A stretch of 64,000 nucleotides of DNA from NCBI GenBank assembly GCA_947482665.1, contig CANKJK010000005.1, positions 192,229 through 256,228 of the forward strand. The letters are read 5' to 3'. Position 1 is the first letter of the stretch. Each line of letters starts with the position of its first letter. The position numbers and the translations under genes were made by a program. Of the stretch, positions 1 through 8,132 are shown piece after piece. Below the pieces are notes generated by a model. That model was not told the DNA's origin. It searched no databases and saw nothing but the letters and a program-made list of their open reading frames with translations. The DNA comes from Acidobacteriota bacterium. Its GTDB lineage: Bacteria > Acidobacteriota > Vicinamibacteria > Vicinamibacterales > UBA2999.

Positions 1-488
1 TGCCCGGCATCCTTGCTGGCGGGCTGGGATTCACCCGTCAGCATGGCCTGCTGGACTGACAGGTCCCGCGACTCCAGCAACGTGGCGTCAGCCGGCACCA
101 TGTCGCCCGCCGAGAGCCTGAAGACATCGCCGGGCACGACCAGCCGGACGGGCACTTCCACCCACGCCCCGTCGCGGCGGAGCGTGGCGGTCTGCACGAC
201 CGAGGAGCGGAGCAGGTCCGCCGCCTGCTGGGAGCGGTAGGACTGCCAGAAGTTGACCGTCACCCCGAGCAGCACCATCGTGACAATGATGGCGGCGTCC
301 GTCGGTTGGCCGAGTGAGCCGGACACGGCACCGGCGACGAGCAGAATGATGATGAGGGGGTTCGCGAACAGCTGCAGCAGCTGACGCAGGGCCGAGAGGT
401 GCCGCACCGGCGCCGCTTCGTTCGGGCCGACGTCCGCAAGACGGCGCACGGCCTCTGCGCTGCTCAGACCAGGGTGAGTATCCGTGAT
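1..488 (-). CDS. P-type cation-transporting ATPase, N-terminal part (partial)
   Basis: The protein runs off the left edge, so only about the first 160 residues are present. It shows the N-terminal cation-ATPase region (LSSAEAVRRLADVGPNEAAP), a first membrane pair around FANPLIIILLVAGAVSG and DAAIIVTMVLLGVTVNF, and the actuator-domain start with PGDVFRLSAGDMVPADA and the LTGES loop. LTGES is the phosphatase motif of P-type ATPases. The sequence most resembles the Mg2+-importing MgtA/MgtB branch (my judgement), which would place it in the inner membrane. The start is a problem: a TAA at 497-495 closes the frame and no ATG follows. The choices are ATC at 488, CTG near 464, or GTG at 449, the last of which would cut the conserved N terminus. 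An ATG at 510 lies in another frame, so a frameshift in the sequence is possible. The phosphorylation DKTGT site lies outside the window. Confidence 0.82.
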   Translation of the reverse strand, partial: MTDTHPGLSSAEAVRRLADVGPNEAAPVRHLSALRQLLQLFANPLIIILLVAGAVSGSLGQPTDAAIIVTMVLLGVTVNFWQSYRSQQAADLLRSSVVQTATLRRDGAWVEVPVRLVVPGDVFRLSAGDMVPADATLLESRDLSVQQAMLTGESQPASKDAG

Positions 489-550
489 TGGAGCTTACGC
501 GATCGCGCACGCCCCCGCTGCCCTGGGGCGCCTTCGGCTAGGATCGCGAG

Positions 551-1402
551 GTGCCTCTCGCGACTTCAGCCCCCCTGACGACGCCCGCCACGGACTCAGC
601 GCCGCCAGCCATCGTCTTCGAGCACGTGTCCTTCTCGTTTGACGACCATGTCGTCCTGCGGGATGTCAGCTTCAGCCTGCCCAGGGGCAGCATGGGTATC
701 CTGCTCGGGGCCAGCGGCACCGGCAAATCGGTGCTGCTGAAGCTGGTGCTCGGTCTGCTGCGCCCAGACTCAGGCAGCATCCTGGTGAATGGCCACCGCG
801 TCGACACCATGCCCGAGCGCGACCTGCTGCGCATCCGCGGCGACATCGGGATGCTCTTCCAGGAAACCGCGCTCTTCGATTCGCTGACCGTGGCCGACAA
901 CGTCGGCTACCGCCTCTACGAGGAGACCGACATGCCCGAGCACGAGGCCGAGGCCCGCGTGGCCGCGGTGCTGGGCTTCGTGGGGCTGGCGGAGTACGGC
1001 GCCCGCATGCCGTCGGAGCTCTCGGGTGGCCAGAAGCGGCGCGTGGCCATTGCCCGCGCGATGGCTTCGCGTCCCAGCCTGCTGCTCTTCGACGACCCGA
1101 CCACGGGGCTTGACCCCGTCATCGCCTCCAGCGTGGACGACGAAATCGTGAAGCTGCGCGACCTGGAGCACGTCACCTCGATCGTGGCCACTCACCAGAT
1201 CCGCGACGCGTTCTACGTCGCCAATCATCGCGCCGTGCAGACAAATGGCACGGTCGAGGTCGTGGAGTCGGACACCGAAGGCGCCCTCTTCATGGTGCTG
1301 CAGGAGGGGCGCGTCTACTTTGAAGGGACGGGTGAGGAACTCCTCGCCTCGACCGACGCCTACCTGCGGGAGTTTCTCAACAAGACGCTGCCGCCCTGGT
1401 AG
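551..1402 (+). CDS. ABC transporter ATP-binding protein, MlaF/Ttg2A-like
   Basis: This 283-residue nucleotide-binding subunit would power an MCE/Mla-type lipid transporter at the inner membrane. Visible motifs are Walker A GASGTGKS (residues 53-60), Q-loop FQET (103-106), signature LSGGQ (157-161), Walker B LLLFDD (177-182), D-loop GLDP and switch His in VATHQ (H215). The stretch GMLFQETALFDSLTVADNV is typical of MlaF. The residue after the Walker B Asp is Asp182 instead of the usual catalytic Glu. No MlaE permease or MlaD substrate-binding gene lies in the window, so partners must be elsewhere. The start is GTG, preceded by TAGGAT at 539-544 with exactly six bases between, which suggests a leaderless transcript. 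The upstream ATPase gene diverges from it. Confidence 0.88.
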   Translation: MPLATSAPLTTPATDSAPPAIVFEHVSFSFDDHVVLRDVSFSLPRGSMGILLGASGTGKSVLLKLVLGLLRPDSGSILVNGHRVDTMPERDLLRIRGDIGMLFQETALFDSLTVADNVGYRLYEETDMPEHEAEARVAAVLGFVGLAEYGARMPSELSGGQKRRVAIARAMASRPSLLLFDDPTTGLDPVIASSVDDEIVKLRDLEHVTSIVATHQIRDAFYVANHRAVQTNGTVEVVESDTEGALFMVLQEGRVYFEGTGEELLASTDAYLREFLNKTLPPW

Positions 1403-1423
1403 CCCGATCCGCCGTCGCTTCCG

Positions 1424-2995
1424 ATGACTGTCAACTGGCGCGCGGCGATCGTCTACACCCACCGCTGGCTGGGCATCGGCGGGTGTCTGCTCTTCGTCCT
1501 CTGGTTCGTCTCGGGCGTCATCATGATGTACGCCAGGATGCCGAGCCTCTCCGGGGAGGAACGGCTGGCGCGAGCCTCGCGCCTTGATCTCTCAACCGCG
1601 CGCGTGGAGCCAGCGCAGGCCACTGCGGCCGCCGGGTTCGCAGCCTCGGCAATCCGCCTGGGCATGCTGGGAACACGGCCGGTCTACCGGCTGAACGCCG
1701 GACGAGCCTGGGCGCTGGTCTATGCCGATACCGGCGACGCACTGTCAGCGCTGACGGCGGAGCAGGCCCTCACCGTCGCGCGCGCCTTCGCCCCCGGGCA
1801 GACGAAGACGATCACGGAGATCGCCTACCTGACGGACTCCGATCAGTGGACGCTCAGCAGCGCCATCCGCCCGCTGATGCCGCTACGCCGCTTCAGCTTG
1901 GGAGATGCCGCCGGCACGGAACTCTACGTCTCGGACCGTACCGCCGAGCCGGTCATGAAGACGACGCGACGTGCCCGGGTGTGGGGCTATCTTGGCGCGG
2001 TCCTTCACTGGCTCTACTTCACGCCGCTGCGCCGCCATACGGACGTCTGGGCACACGCCATCATCTGGCTATCAATCGCGGGGAGCGTCATGTGTCTCTC
2101 CGGCCTCGTGTGGGGCCTCTGGAGAATCTCGCCGTCGGCGCGATTCCGGCTGAAGCGGGAATCGTCCCACTCCCCCTACGCCGGCATGATGCGGTGGCAC
2201 CACTACGCCGGCCTCGTCTTCGGGCTCACGACCTTCACCTGGATCTTCAGCGGGTTGATGTCCATGACGCCATGGGATTGGAGCCCGGGGAACGCACCCA
2301 CCCGGCCACAGCGCGAAGCCGTCACGGGCGGTCCGTTGCGAACAGCCGAGTTCACGCTCGACCGCATCAGGCGCGGGCTCGCGGTATTCACCGCCGCCGG
2401 CATCATGCCCAAGGAGCTAGCGGTCTCGCAGTTCCAGGGCGAGCCATTTCTTCTCGCGTTCACCCCGGCCGCGGACCGAGGCGCATCCGTCTGGAGCAAC
2501 ACGGACTTGCCGGCCTTTCTCGAGGCCCCGGCCGTGCGGCGGCGCTATGTCTCTCTGAAAGCGCCGGAGCGAGGCATGGTCACTGGCTTCAATCGCGACA
2601 CGCTGATGGCGGTCGCGCAGACGGCGGTGCCCGGAGCCCGCACGGTGGAATCCACCTGGCTCGATGCCTACGACGCCTACTACTACGACCGGTCGGGCGA
2701 TCTCTCGCTGCCCGTGCTGCGCACGCGCTACGACGACGCCAACGCCACGTGGCTCTACTTCGACCCGAGCCAGGGCGCTGTGGTGCAGAAGGAAGAGCGC
2801 CGCAGCCGGCTGGAACGGTGGCTGTACCACGGCCTGCACAGCCTGGACTTCCCCTTCCTTTACTACCGGCGTCCGCTCTGGGACATCGTGCTCATGCTGC
2901 TCAGCATCGGGGGCATCGTCTCGAGCGTGACGACGCTCGCGCCCGCGTGGCACCGACTGAGGCGCCACGGGCGAAGACTGTTCCGACTGCGCTGA
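1424..2995 (+). CDS. PepSY-domain membrane protein (iron-regulated PepSY_TM family)
   Basis: This 523-residue inner-membrane protein has an N-terminal segment YTHRWLGIGGCLLFVLWFVSGVIMMYA, a periplasmic PepSY-like part, two central helices (about residues 185-230 and 250-275, including MRWHHYAGLVFGLTTFTWIFSG) and a C-terminal helix near IVLMLLSIGGIVSSVTTL. Repeated HxxxG/HH patterns on the helices fit PepSY_TM proteins, some of which act in iron-siderophore reduction or uptake. It starts 21 bp after the ABC ATPase gene and ends 51 bp before a TonB-dependent receptor on the same strand. That order supports a role in handling the receptor's substrate in the periplasm, most simply ferric-siderophore reduction; this is inference. 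I see no clear Shine-Dalgarno sequence. Confidence 0.82.
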   Translation: MTVNWRAAIVYTHRWLGIGGCLLFVLWFVSGVIMMYARMPSLSGEERLARASRLDLSTARVEPAQATAAAGFAASAIRLGMLGTRPVYRLNAGRAWALVYADTGDALSALTAEQALTVARAFAPGQTKTITEIAYLTDSDQWTLSSAIRPLMPLRRFSLGDAAGTELYVSDRTAEPVMKTTRRARVWGYLGAVLHWLYFTPLRRHTDVWAHAIIWLSIAGSVMCLSGLVWGLWRISPSARFRLKRESSHSPYAGMMRWHHYAGLVFGLTTFTWIFSGLMSMTPWDWSPGNAPTRPQREAVTGGPLRTAEFTLDRIRRGLAVFTAAGIMPKELAVSQFQGEPFLLAFTPAADRGASVWSNTDLPAFLEAPAVRRRYVSLKAPERGMVTGFNRDTLMAVAQTAVPGARTVESTWLDAYDAYYYDRSGDLSLPVLRTRYDDANATWLYFDPSQGAVVQKEERRSRLERWLYHGLHSLDFPFLYYRRPLWDIVLMLLSIGGIVSSVTTLAPAWHRLRRHGRRLFRLR

Positions 2996-3046
2996 CACGC
3001 AGGCCGGCTGGTGCGCCACACGGTGGCTTGGTAAGATTGGCGCCCT

Positions 3047-5305
3047 ATGACAATCGCTCGCACGCTCTTCTTCACGCTCGTGACGAGCCTCCTGGCCGCG
3101 GTCGCGACGGCGCAGTCTGTCACCGGACGCGTCACGGACCCGCAGGGCGCGGCCGTCGCTGGCGCCACGGTGACGCTCAGCGGCCCCGGGGCTGCAGTTC
3201 AGGCGTCGGCACAGACGGGAGCGGACGGGAGCTTCTCGATCGGGGGAGCCACGCAGGGCCTCTCCGTGCTGAGCGTAGAGGCTCCGGGCTTTCCGCGATG
3301 GACCCAGGCCCTCACCGTGGGCAGCACCAACCCGGCGGTCAGCGTCGTGCTGCCGATTCCGGGCTTCTCCGAACACGTCGCCGTGGCGGCGCCGAAGCTC
3401 GAAGAAGAGCTCGCGCAGGAGATCGAGAAGACCGGCGGCCGCATCCAGACCATCTCGAGCGCGCAGATCCAGAACGGCGGCTACACCGACGTCGCCCAGG
3501 CGCTGCAGTCGCTGGTGCCCGGTCTCTTTCTGACGCCAAAGGCCGGCGCCTTCGACTATGTGGCGGTCGCGCTCCAGGGTTCACGCCGCAACGAGATCCT
3601 CTGGCTCCTCGACGGCGTCCGCATCAGTAACCGGCTCTACAACGGCACGACCCCGCTCGACACGATCCCGGCCCACATGGTGGAGCGCATCGAAGTCATC
3701 GAGGGTGGGCAGGGGCTCTTCTACGGCACGCAGGCCGTCGCCGGCGTGATCAACGTGGTCACGAAGTCGTTCGCCGAAGTGGCCAATGGGCAAGTCCAGG
3801 GTGGCGTCGATTCCAATGACGGCACGCACGCCAACGTCTTCGCCAGGGGCAGCCTGCACGGCCACAAGCTCGTGGCGTTCGCGTCGAAGGACCAGGCGGA
3901 CGGTTTCGCCAACTTCCCCGCGTCGCAGTACGCCGCGAGCACGACCGCCCGCAAGCGTGGCTACGACGTTTCGACCGTCGGCGGCAAGTACGCCTACGAC
4001 TTCGGCACGGCCGCGCGCGTCAGCGCGATGTACCAGCGGAGCGACGTGGAGGTGGACAACCTGCGTGCCGCCCGCAGCTCGGCGCGGCAGTCCGGCGGGC
4101 TCGCCACCGCCTTCAACGCACGGACCGAACACGTGGCCAGCGGCAAGGTCGACATCACGCCGCGCACGGACCTCCAGATCTTCTTCAAGGGCTACTACCA
4201 CCGGTGGGATTCGGGCTACACGGAGACGCTCAACGTGGCGGGATCGCCGGGTGCGACCGTGCCCATCAGCGCCGACGAATTCTGGGGCTACCGCGATTCC
4301 GGGGCCAGCGCCCTCGCGCGCTTCACGCCGGGCCACCGGGTGGAATACTTCGCGGGCTACGACCTGCAGCGCTACTCGGGCCGCGACGAAGTGCTGCTCA
4401 TCGCCCCGAACACGGAGGTCGTCAACGCGGTCTTCGGACAGGTCCGCACCACGCGGGCCTGGATGCCCAGAGCCACCCTGGCCGTAGGTGCCCGCTACAA
4501 CGCGCCGAGCCACTCACAGAACGCGACCGTCTGGAACGCGAGCGGCCAGTTCGACCTGAGCTCGACGACGGTGGCGCGGGCCACGGTGGGAACGGCCTTC
4601 CGCTATCCGGACGCCTACGAGCTGTTCGCGCAGGATCCCACGTGCTGCTTCGGCAACCCGAACCTCGCGCCGGAGAAGAGCACCAATTTCAACGGCACAC
4701 TCGCCCAGCGTATCGTCGCGGGCAAGGCTGTCGTCACGCTCGAGGCCACCGGCTTCTACCGCCGCGTCACGGACCTCATCGTGGACGTGGACGACGGCTC
4801 TGGCGACACGACGATCACGGCCAACTCGCCCACCCGCGTGCGCGTGAAGGGCGTGTCAGTCGCCGGCTCAGGCCCGTTCGCACCAGCCGTCTCGGGCTCG
4901 CTCAGCTACACCTACGCGAAGTCCGAACGGAATGATCTGGCCGGCGGCTACTCGGCCATCACCGGCATTCCGGCCAACCAGGTGCAGGCGACGGTCGATG
5001 TGCATCCAGCCCGGGTGCCGGTCGGCGTCACGCTTACGGTCAACGCCGTCGGCGCTCTCAAAGACAGCGTCTCCGGCTTCGGGTTGGTCGCCAGCGGCGA
5101 CTACACAGTCACGGATCTGTCGGGTCGGGTGTTTCTCGACCCGAAGCGGCACCACCGGGTCACTGTGCGGCTGGAGAATCTCTTCGACCAGACGTACTCG
5201 ACCGGCCACGCGCGCGGGTTCCTGGATAACTCCACCACGCCGTTTCTGGTGCGGAGCCTCGGCGTGCCGCGCACGCTGCACGTCTCCTACGCGTTCGGCT
5301 TCTGA
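3047..5305 (+). CDS. TonB-dependent receptor with N-terminal carboxypeptidase-regulatory domain
   Basis: This 752-residue outer-membrane receptor imports a ligand using TonB energy. Signal peptide: residues 1-22 (MTIARTLFFTLVTSLLAAVA, cleavage near ATAQS). Then come a CarboxypepD_reg-like fold (about 24-105, starting VTGRVTDPQGAAVAGATVTL), a plug (about 130-240, with IQTISSAQIQNGGYTDVAQA and the VERIEVIEGGQGLFYGTQA motif), and a long beta barrel ending in ...LHVSYAFGF, with a terminal aromatic as expected for BAM targeting. A TAAGAT box lies 9 bases before the ATG. The neighbouring PepSY gene suggests an iron-siderophore ligand, but nothing in the barrel identifies it. Confidence 0.9.
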   Translation: MTIARTLFFTLVTSLLAAVATAQSVTGRVTDPQGAAVAGATVTLSGPGAAVQASAQTGADGSFSIGGATQGLSVLSVEAPGFPRWTQALTVGSTNPAVSVVLPIPGFSEHVAVAAPKLEEELAQEIEKTGGRIQTISSAQIQNGGYTDVAQALQSLVPGLFLTPKAGAFDYVAVALQGSRRNEILWLLDGVRISNRLYNGTTPLDTIPAHMVERIEVIEGGQGLFYGTQAVAGVINVVTKSFAEVANGQVQGGVDSNDGTHANVFARGSLHGHKLVAFASKDQADGFANFPASQYAASTTARKRGYDVSTVGGKYAYDFGTAARVSAMYQRSDVEVDNLRAARSSARQSGGLATAFNARTEHVASGKVDITPRTDLQIFFKGYYHRWDSGYTETLNVAGSPGATVPISADEFWGYRDSGASALARFTPGHRVEYFAGYDLQRYSGRDEVLLIAPNTEVVNAVFGQVRTTRAWMPRATLAVGARYNAPSHSQNATVWNASGQFDLSSTTVARATVGTAFRYPDAYELFAQDPTCCFGNPNLAPEKSTNFNGTLAQRIVAGKAVVTLEATGFYRRVTDLIVDVDDGSGDTTITANSPTRVRVKGVSVAGSGPFAPAVSGSLSYTYAKSERNDLAGGYSAITGIPANQVQATVDVHPARVPVGVTLTVNAVGALKDSVSGFGLVASGDYTVTDLSGRVFLDPKRHHRVTVRLENLFDQTYSTGHARGFLDNSTTPFLVRSLGVPRTLHVSYAFGF

Positions 5306-5313
5306 TGGCGTGA

Positions 5314-5334
5314 ACGGCCGCGCCTAGCGGCCGT
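5314..5334. terminator. Bidirectional stem-loop between convergent genes
   Basis: Perfect 8-bp inverted repeat (ACGGCCGC / GCGGCCGT) with a 5-base loop, between the TonB receptor (plus) and the propeller gene (minus). The minus gene's TAG stop lies inside the loop at 5324-5326. On the plus strand it is followed by CCTTTG, so a U-tract is weak. Confidence 0.5.
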
Positions 5335-6703
5335 CCTTTGCCAGCGAGAGACAGAGGATTTCCTCGTCGTTTCTGGCGTAGATGTGCCGGTTCGCGTAGG
5401 CCGGATGTGACCAGTTCACCTTCTCCAGCTGGCGACGGTTGTAGGGCGGTGAGGTCGGCTTGATGAGCGCGGTCCGGCTGATCTCTTTGTAGCCGGATGG
5501 GTCCGGTTGCACGATCACCAGGTCGCCCCGATCGTTGTTCACGAAGAGGCGGTCGCCGTGCCGCACGATCTGGGCGGACGCCCAGCGCGCCTTCTCCCCG
5601 ACGAGCGCTTGCGATTCCCACATCCGCTCACCCGTCTGCGCGCGGAGACACCGGAACTGCCCGTAGCTGCAGACGCCGTACACGTAGTCGCCGATGATGA
5701 CCGGTGTCGTGACGACACCGTGCAGGCCGTCGGTATCGATCTCGCTCTTGCCCGTGCTCTTCCACACCCGGGTGGCGCCCGTCTTTCGCGGGTCCAGCCG
5801 CAGCATCAGCGCACCGGTGTAGAAGTTCGTGAAGAGGAGCAGGTCGCCCGCGAACACCGGCGTGGGGGCCGTCATCGAGTTCTCGGACAGATACGGGTGC
5901 TGCCAGTAGGTCTTCCCTGTCGCCGGGTTGAGGGAGAAGACGCCGTCGGGTAGCCAGACGACGAGCTGCCGAACACCACCGGCGGTGACGATGACGGGCT
6001 GCGAGACCCCGAGGTCGATGTGCAGACCGGGCTTGAGGGCCCGCCACACTTCCTTGCCCGTCGCCTTGTCCAGCGCCACCACCATCGCGCCGGCCGGGCC
6101 ACCCACAAAACAGATGAGCCTCGGGCCATCCACAATCGGTGAACCCGCGAAGCCGTAGTCCCACGCCCAGATCCGGCGGTCGACGCCGAAGTCCTTTGCG
6201 TAGTCCCGCTGCCAGAGCACCGCGCCGCTCTTCACACTCAGGGCGAGGAGTTGCCCGGCTGCGCCGAGGACGAAGACGCGCTCCCCCTCGACGGTGGGTG
6301 TGGCGCGCGGACCGTTTGCCCAGATGATGCCACCGTAATTCGCGCGCCAGGACTGCGTCCAGATGATGCGGCCGGTCCGCTCGTCAATGGCGTGCGCGCG
6401 CTCCGTGCCCGTGAGGCGCGGACGCGAGCCGCCAAGGCCTTCCTCACCTTCGACGCCATCGGCATCGCTCAGGAAGTCGGTCACGAAGACGCGGCCGTCG
6501 GCCACGGCCGGGCCCGCGTAGCCCTGCTTCACCGGCGCCCGCCACAGCACGGGCAGCCCGGCCGGGGGGAACGTCTCGACGATGCCCGTTTCGTTCCACA
6601 CGCCGCGACGGCCGAAGCCACGGATCTCAGGCCAATCTTCGGCAGCAGCGCCGGCGGCCAGCGCCAGCAGGACAGCGGTCACGACGAGTCGGGTCTGCAA
6701 CAC
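5324..6703 (-). CDS. Secreted PQQ-like beta-propeller repeat protein
   Basis: This 459-residue exported protein has a signal peptide (MLQTRLVVTAVLLALAAGAAA, then EDWPEIRG). Its repeated blades have the pattern VYALD..TG..LW of the quinoprotein/BamB superfamily: AHAIDERTGRIIWTQSW, LLALSVKSGAVLWQRDY, VVALDKATGKEVWRAL, VFSLNPATGKTYWQHPY, MLRLDPRKTGATRVWKS and FRCLRAQTGERMWESQ. It lacks the length and calcium/PQQ-site residues of a full alcohol dehydrogenase, so it may be a structural or cryptic propeller. It starts with GTG, exactly six bases after TAGAAT (minus strand 6715-6710), which suggests leaderless translation. The gene is convergent with the TonB receptor. Confidence 0.82.
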   Translation of the reverse strand: MLQTRLVVTAVLLALAAGAAAEDWPEIRGFGRRGVWNETGIVETFPPAGLPVLWRAPVKQGYAGPAVADGRVFVTDFLSDADGVEGEEGLGGSRPRLTGTERAHAIDERTGRIIWTQSWRANYGGIIWANGPRATPTVEGERVFVLGAAGQLLALSVKSGAVLWQRDYAKDFGVDRRIWAWDYGFAGSPIVDGPRLICFVGGPAGAMVVALDKATGKEVWRALKPGLHIDLGVSQPVIVTAGGVRQLVVWLPDGVFSLNPATGKTYWQHPYLSENSMTAPTPVFAGDLLLFTNFYTGALMLRLDPRKTGATRVWKSTGKSEIDTDGLHGVVTTPVIIGDYVYGVCSYGQFRCLRAQTGERMWESQALVGEKARWASAQIVRHGDRLFVNNDRGDLVIVQPDPSGYKEISRTALIKPTSPPYNRRQLEKVNWSHPAYANRHIYARNDEEILCLSLAKDGR

Positions 6704-6776
6704 GGCGCCATTCTATGCACGGAACGCCGGACAGTGGCGCTCGGCCGGCAGGAATTTCTGCGGCAGAATCAGGGCC

Positions 6777-6941
6777 ATGGATCCGACGAAGGCACCACCC
6801 ACGACCGCTCCGAAACCGGTCGACCTGGATACCGAGGACACGACGTGCCCGCAGTGCGGCGAGTCCCGCGACCTCGCCAAAGTGAAGGGCTGTATCAAGT
6901 GCCTGACGTGCGGTTTCAAGTTCGACTGCAACGGCTGGTAG
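6777..6941 (+). CDS. 54-residue zinc-ribbon protein
   Basis: The start is placed at ATG 6777 because the longer open frame upstream overlaps the divergent gene's promoter and is low-complexity. The protein has six cysteines: C24-x2-C27, C39-x2-C42-x2-C45 and C51 (CPQCGE..., GCIKCLTCGFKFDC). That pattern closely resembles the zinc-binding tail of class II, cobalamin-dependent ribonucleotide reductase. The first 20 residues are Pro/Thr-rich and likely disordered. It could be a free-standing copy of that tail, or an unrelated small zinc ribbon. No reductase gene is present in the window. It is divergent from the propeller gene and about 290 bp upstream of flagellin. Confidence 0.7.
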   Translation: MDPTKAPPTTAPKPVDLDTEDTTCPQCGESRDLAKVKGCIKCLTCGFKFDCNGW

Positions 6942-6956
6942 GCACCGGCCATCCGC

Positions 6957-6981
6957 GACACACCCGGATCCAGGGGGTGTC
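6957..6981 (+). terminator. Stem-loop after zinc-ribbon gene
   Basis: Inverted repeat with 9-bp arms GACACACCC and GGGGGTGTC (one mismatch) around a 7-base loop, 15 bp after the stop codon of the small zinc ribbon. It has no U-tract, so it is only a possible terminator. Confidence 0.35.
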
Positions 6982-7095
6982 GGGGTTCCGTCCAGACGAC
7001 CGTGGCGCCTGGCCCCGCCGATGAGTCGCCCAGGAGATTCCTCTCCGGAATTCAGCAGGTTTGCAGGTGTCTTCACACCAGATCCCCTGGACGAT

Positions 7096-7117
7096 TCTCC
7101 GACACCTGTGTCGGAGA
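7096..7117. promoter_or_regulatory. Perfect 22-bp palindrome upstream of flagellin
   Basis: Ten-base arms TCTCCGACAC and GTGTCGGAGA flank a central CT with no mismatch. It lies about 118 bp before the flagellin ATG, in a 293-bp region (6942-7234) with no gene. It could be a dimeric regulator's operator or an RNA hairpin in the flagellin leader. I do not see a convincing sigma-28 or sigma-54 promoter around it. Confidence 0.55.
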
Positions 7118-7234
7118 TCCGGATGATTGAAGCCCCTGAAATTGCGTCCGATTACCCCCCTGTCGGGGCGGTCACACACCGCACCAGCAGCTGGCAGGGA
7201 CGCCGGCCGCAACTTTCACGGAGGAACTCTCGAC

Positions 7235-8041
7235 ATGGCTTCTTTCTCAGTCGTCAGCAATATCGCCTCGGCCAATGCGTCGGCCAACCTCACGCTGACC
7301 CAGGCGGGTCTCAACCGCGCGCTCGGGCGCCTGTCCAGCGGCTATCGCATCAACTACTCGGGCGATGACGCTGCGGGTCTGGCCGTGGCCAACGACTACC
7401 GCAATAAGGTGTCGATCCTGAATCAGGGCATCCGCAACGCGAACGACGGGCTCTCCAAGCTCCAGATCAAGGACGGCGCACTCGCCAACATGGCGACGCT
7501 GCTTGATCGGCTCGCCACGTTGGCCACGCAGGCAGGCTCATCCAGCAACGGTGTCGACATCACCAAGCTGTCCGACGAATACGGGAAGGTGCTCGACGAA
7601 ATCGACCGCGAGGCGACCGTCGGCGGGCTCGACGCGAGCGACGACTTCTCGGTCTTCGTGAGCTCGGAAGCCACCGCAGCGGACGGCGCGGTCAGCGACA
7701 CGATCGGCGCGGCCGACACCACCACGCTGGGCCTCTCGACCGCAAGCTTCGCCACGGCGGCCGACGCGCAGGACGCACTGGCCGAAGTCCAGGACGCCAT
7801 CTCGAACCTGGGCGACGTGCAGAACACGGTCGGCACACTGGAGAATCGCCTGCAGTTCGCGATGGGCCTGGCACAGTCCCAGATGGTGAACAACAAGGCG
7901 GCCGACAGCCGGATTCGAGACGCCAACGTGGCGGAAGAATCGGCCAACATGGCGAAGTTCAACATCCTGACGCAGGCCGGCATGGCCGCCCTCTCGCAGG
8001 CGAATCAGGCCAACCAGTCGGTCCTCTCGCTCCTGAAATAG
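7235..8041 (+). CDS. Flagellin
   Basis: This 268-residue filament protein is exported by the flagellar type III system. The N-terminal D0/D1 region is clear (LTLTQAGLNRALGRLSSGYRI, then DDAAGLAVAN), and the C-terminal helix ends with AKFNILTQAGMAALSQANQANQSVLSLLK. The middle is short and Asp/Ala/Thr-rich, making this a compact flagellin. The start at 7235 is chosen over an in-frame ATG at 7127 because a strong GGAGGA lies 9 bases before it and because flagellins have no N-terminal extension. No other flagellar, chaperone or assembly gene lies in the window, so the gene stands apart from any flagellar cluster here. A palindrome upstream may regulate it, and a stem-loop follows. Confidence 0.95.
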   Translation: MASFSVVSNIASANASANLTLTQAGLNRALGRLSSGYRINYSGDDAAGLAVANDYRNKVSILNQGIRNANDGLSKLQIKDGALANMATLLDRLATLATQAGSSSNGVDITKLSDEYGKVLDEIDREATVGGLDASDDFSVFVSSEATAADGAVSDTIGAADTTTLGLSTASFATAADAQDALAEVQDAISNLGDVQNTVGTLENRLQFAMGLAQSQMVNNKAADSRIRDANVAEESANMAKFNILTQAGMAALSQANQANQSVLSLLK

Positions 8042-8060
8042 CCGGGCGCCGAAGACAGCA

Positions 8061-8096
8061 ACGGGCGGGATCCCCTGAGGGTCCCGTCCGTTTCAC
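8061..8096 (+). terminator. Intrinsic-type terminator after flagellin
   Basis: A stem of about 12 bp (ACGGGCGGGATCC with GGTCCCGTCCGT, two mismatches) begins 20 bp after the flagellin stop and is followed by TTTCACTT. It ends flagellin transcription before the convergent dehydrogenase gene. Confidence 0.65.
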
Positions 8097-8132
8097 TTGT
8101 ACGCCGTGATGCGGCGCAAGCGCCGGAGTCGC

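Noticed and set aside
1846..3630. 594-codon open frame on the plus strand
   Set aside because: It overlaps the PepSY gene and the TonB receptor in another frame; the composition is Arg/Ala/His-rich with no family.
7150..7234. Sigma-54 promoter for flagellin
   Set aside because: A TTGC near 7142 and a TGGCAGG near 7191 resemble parts of the site, but the spacing and partner boxes do not fit the -24/-12 consensus.
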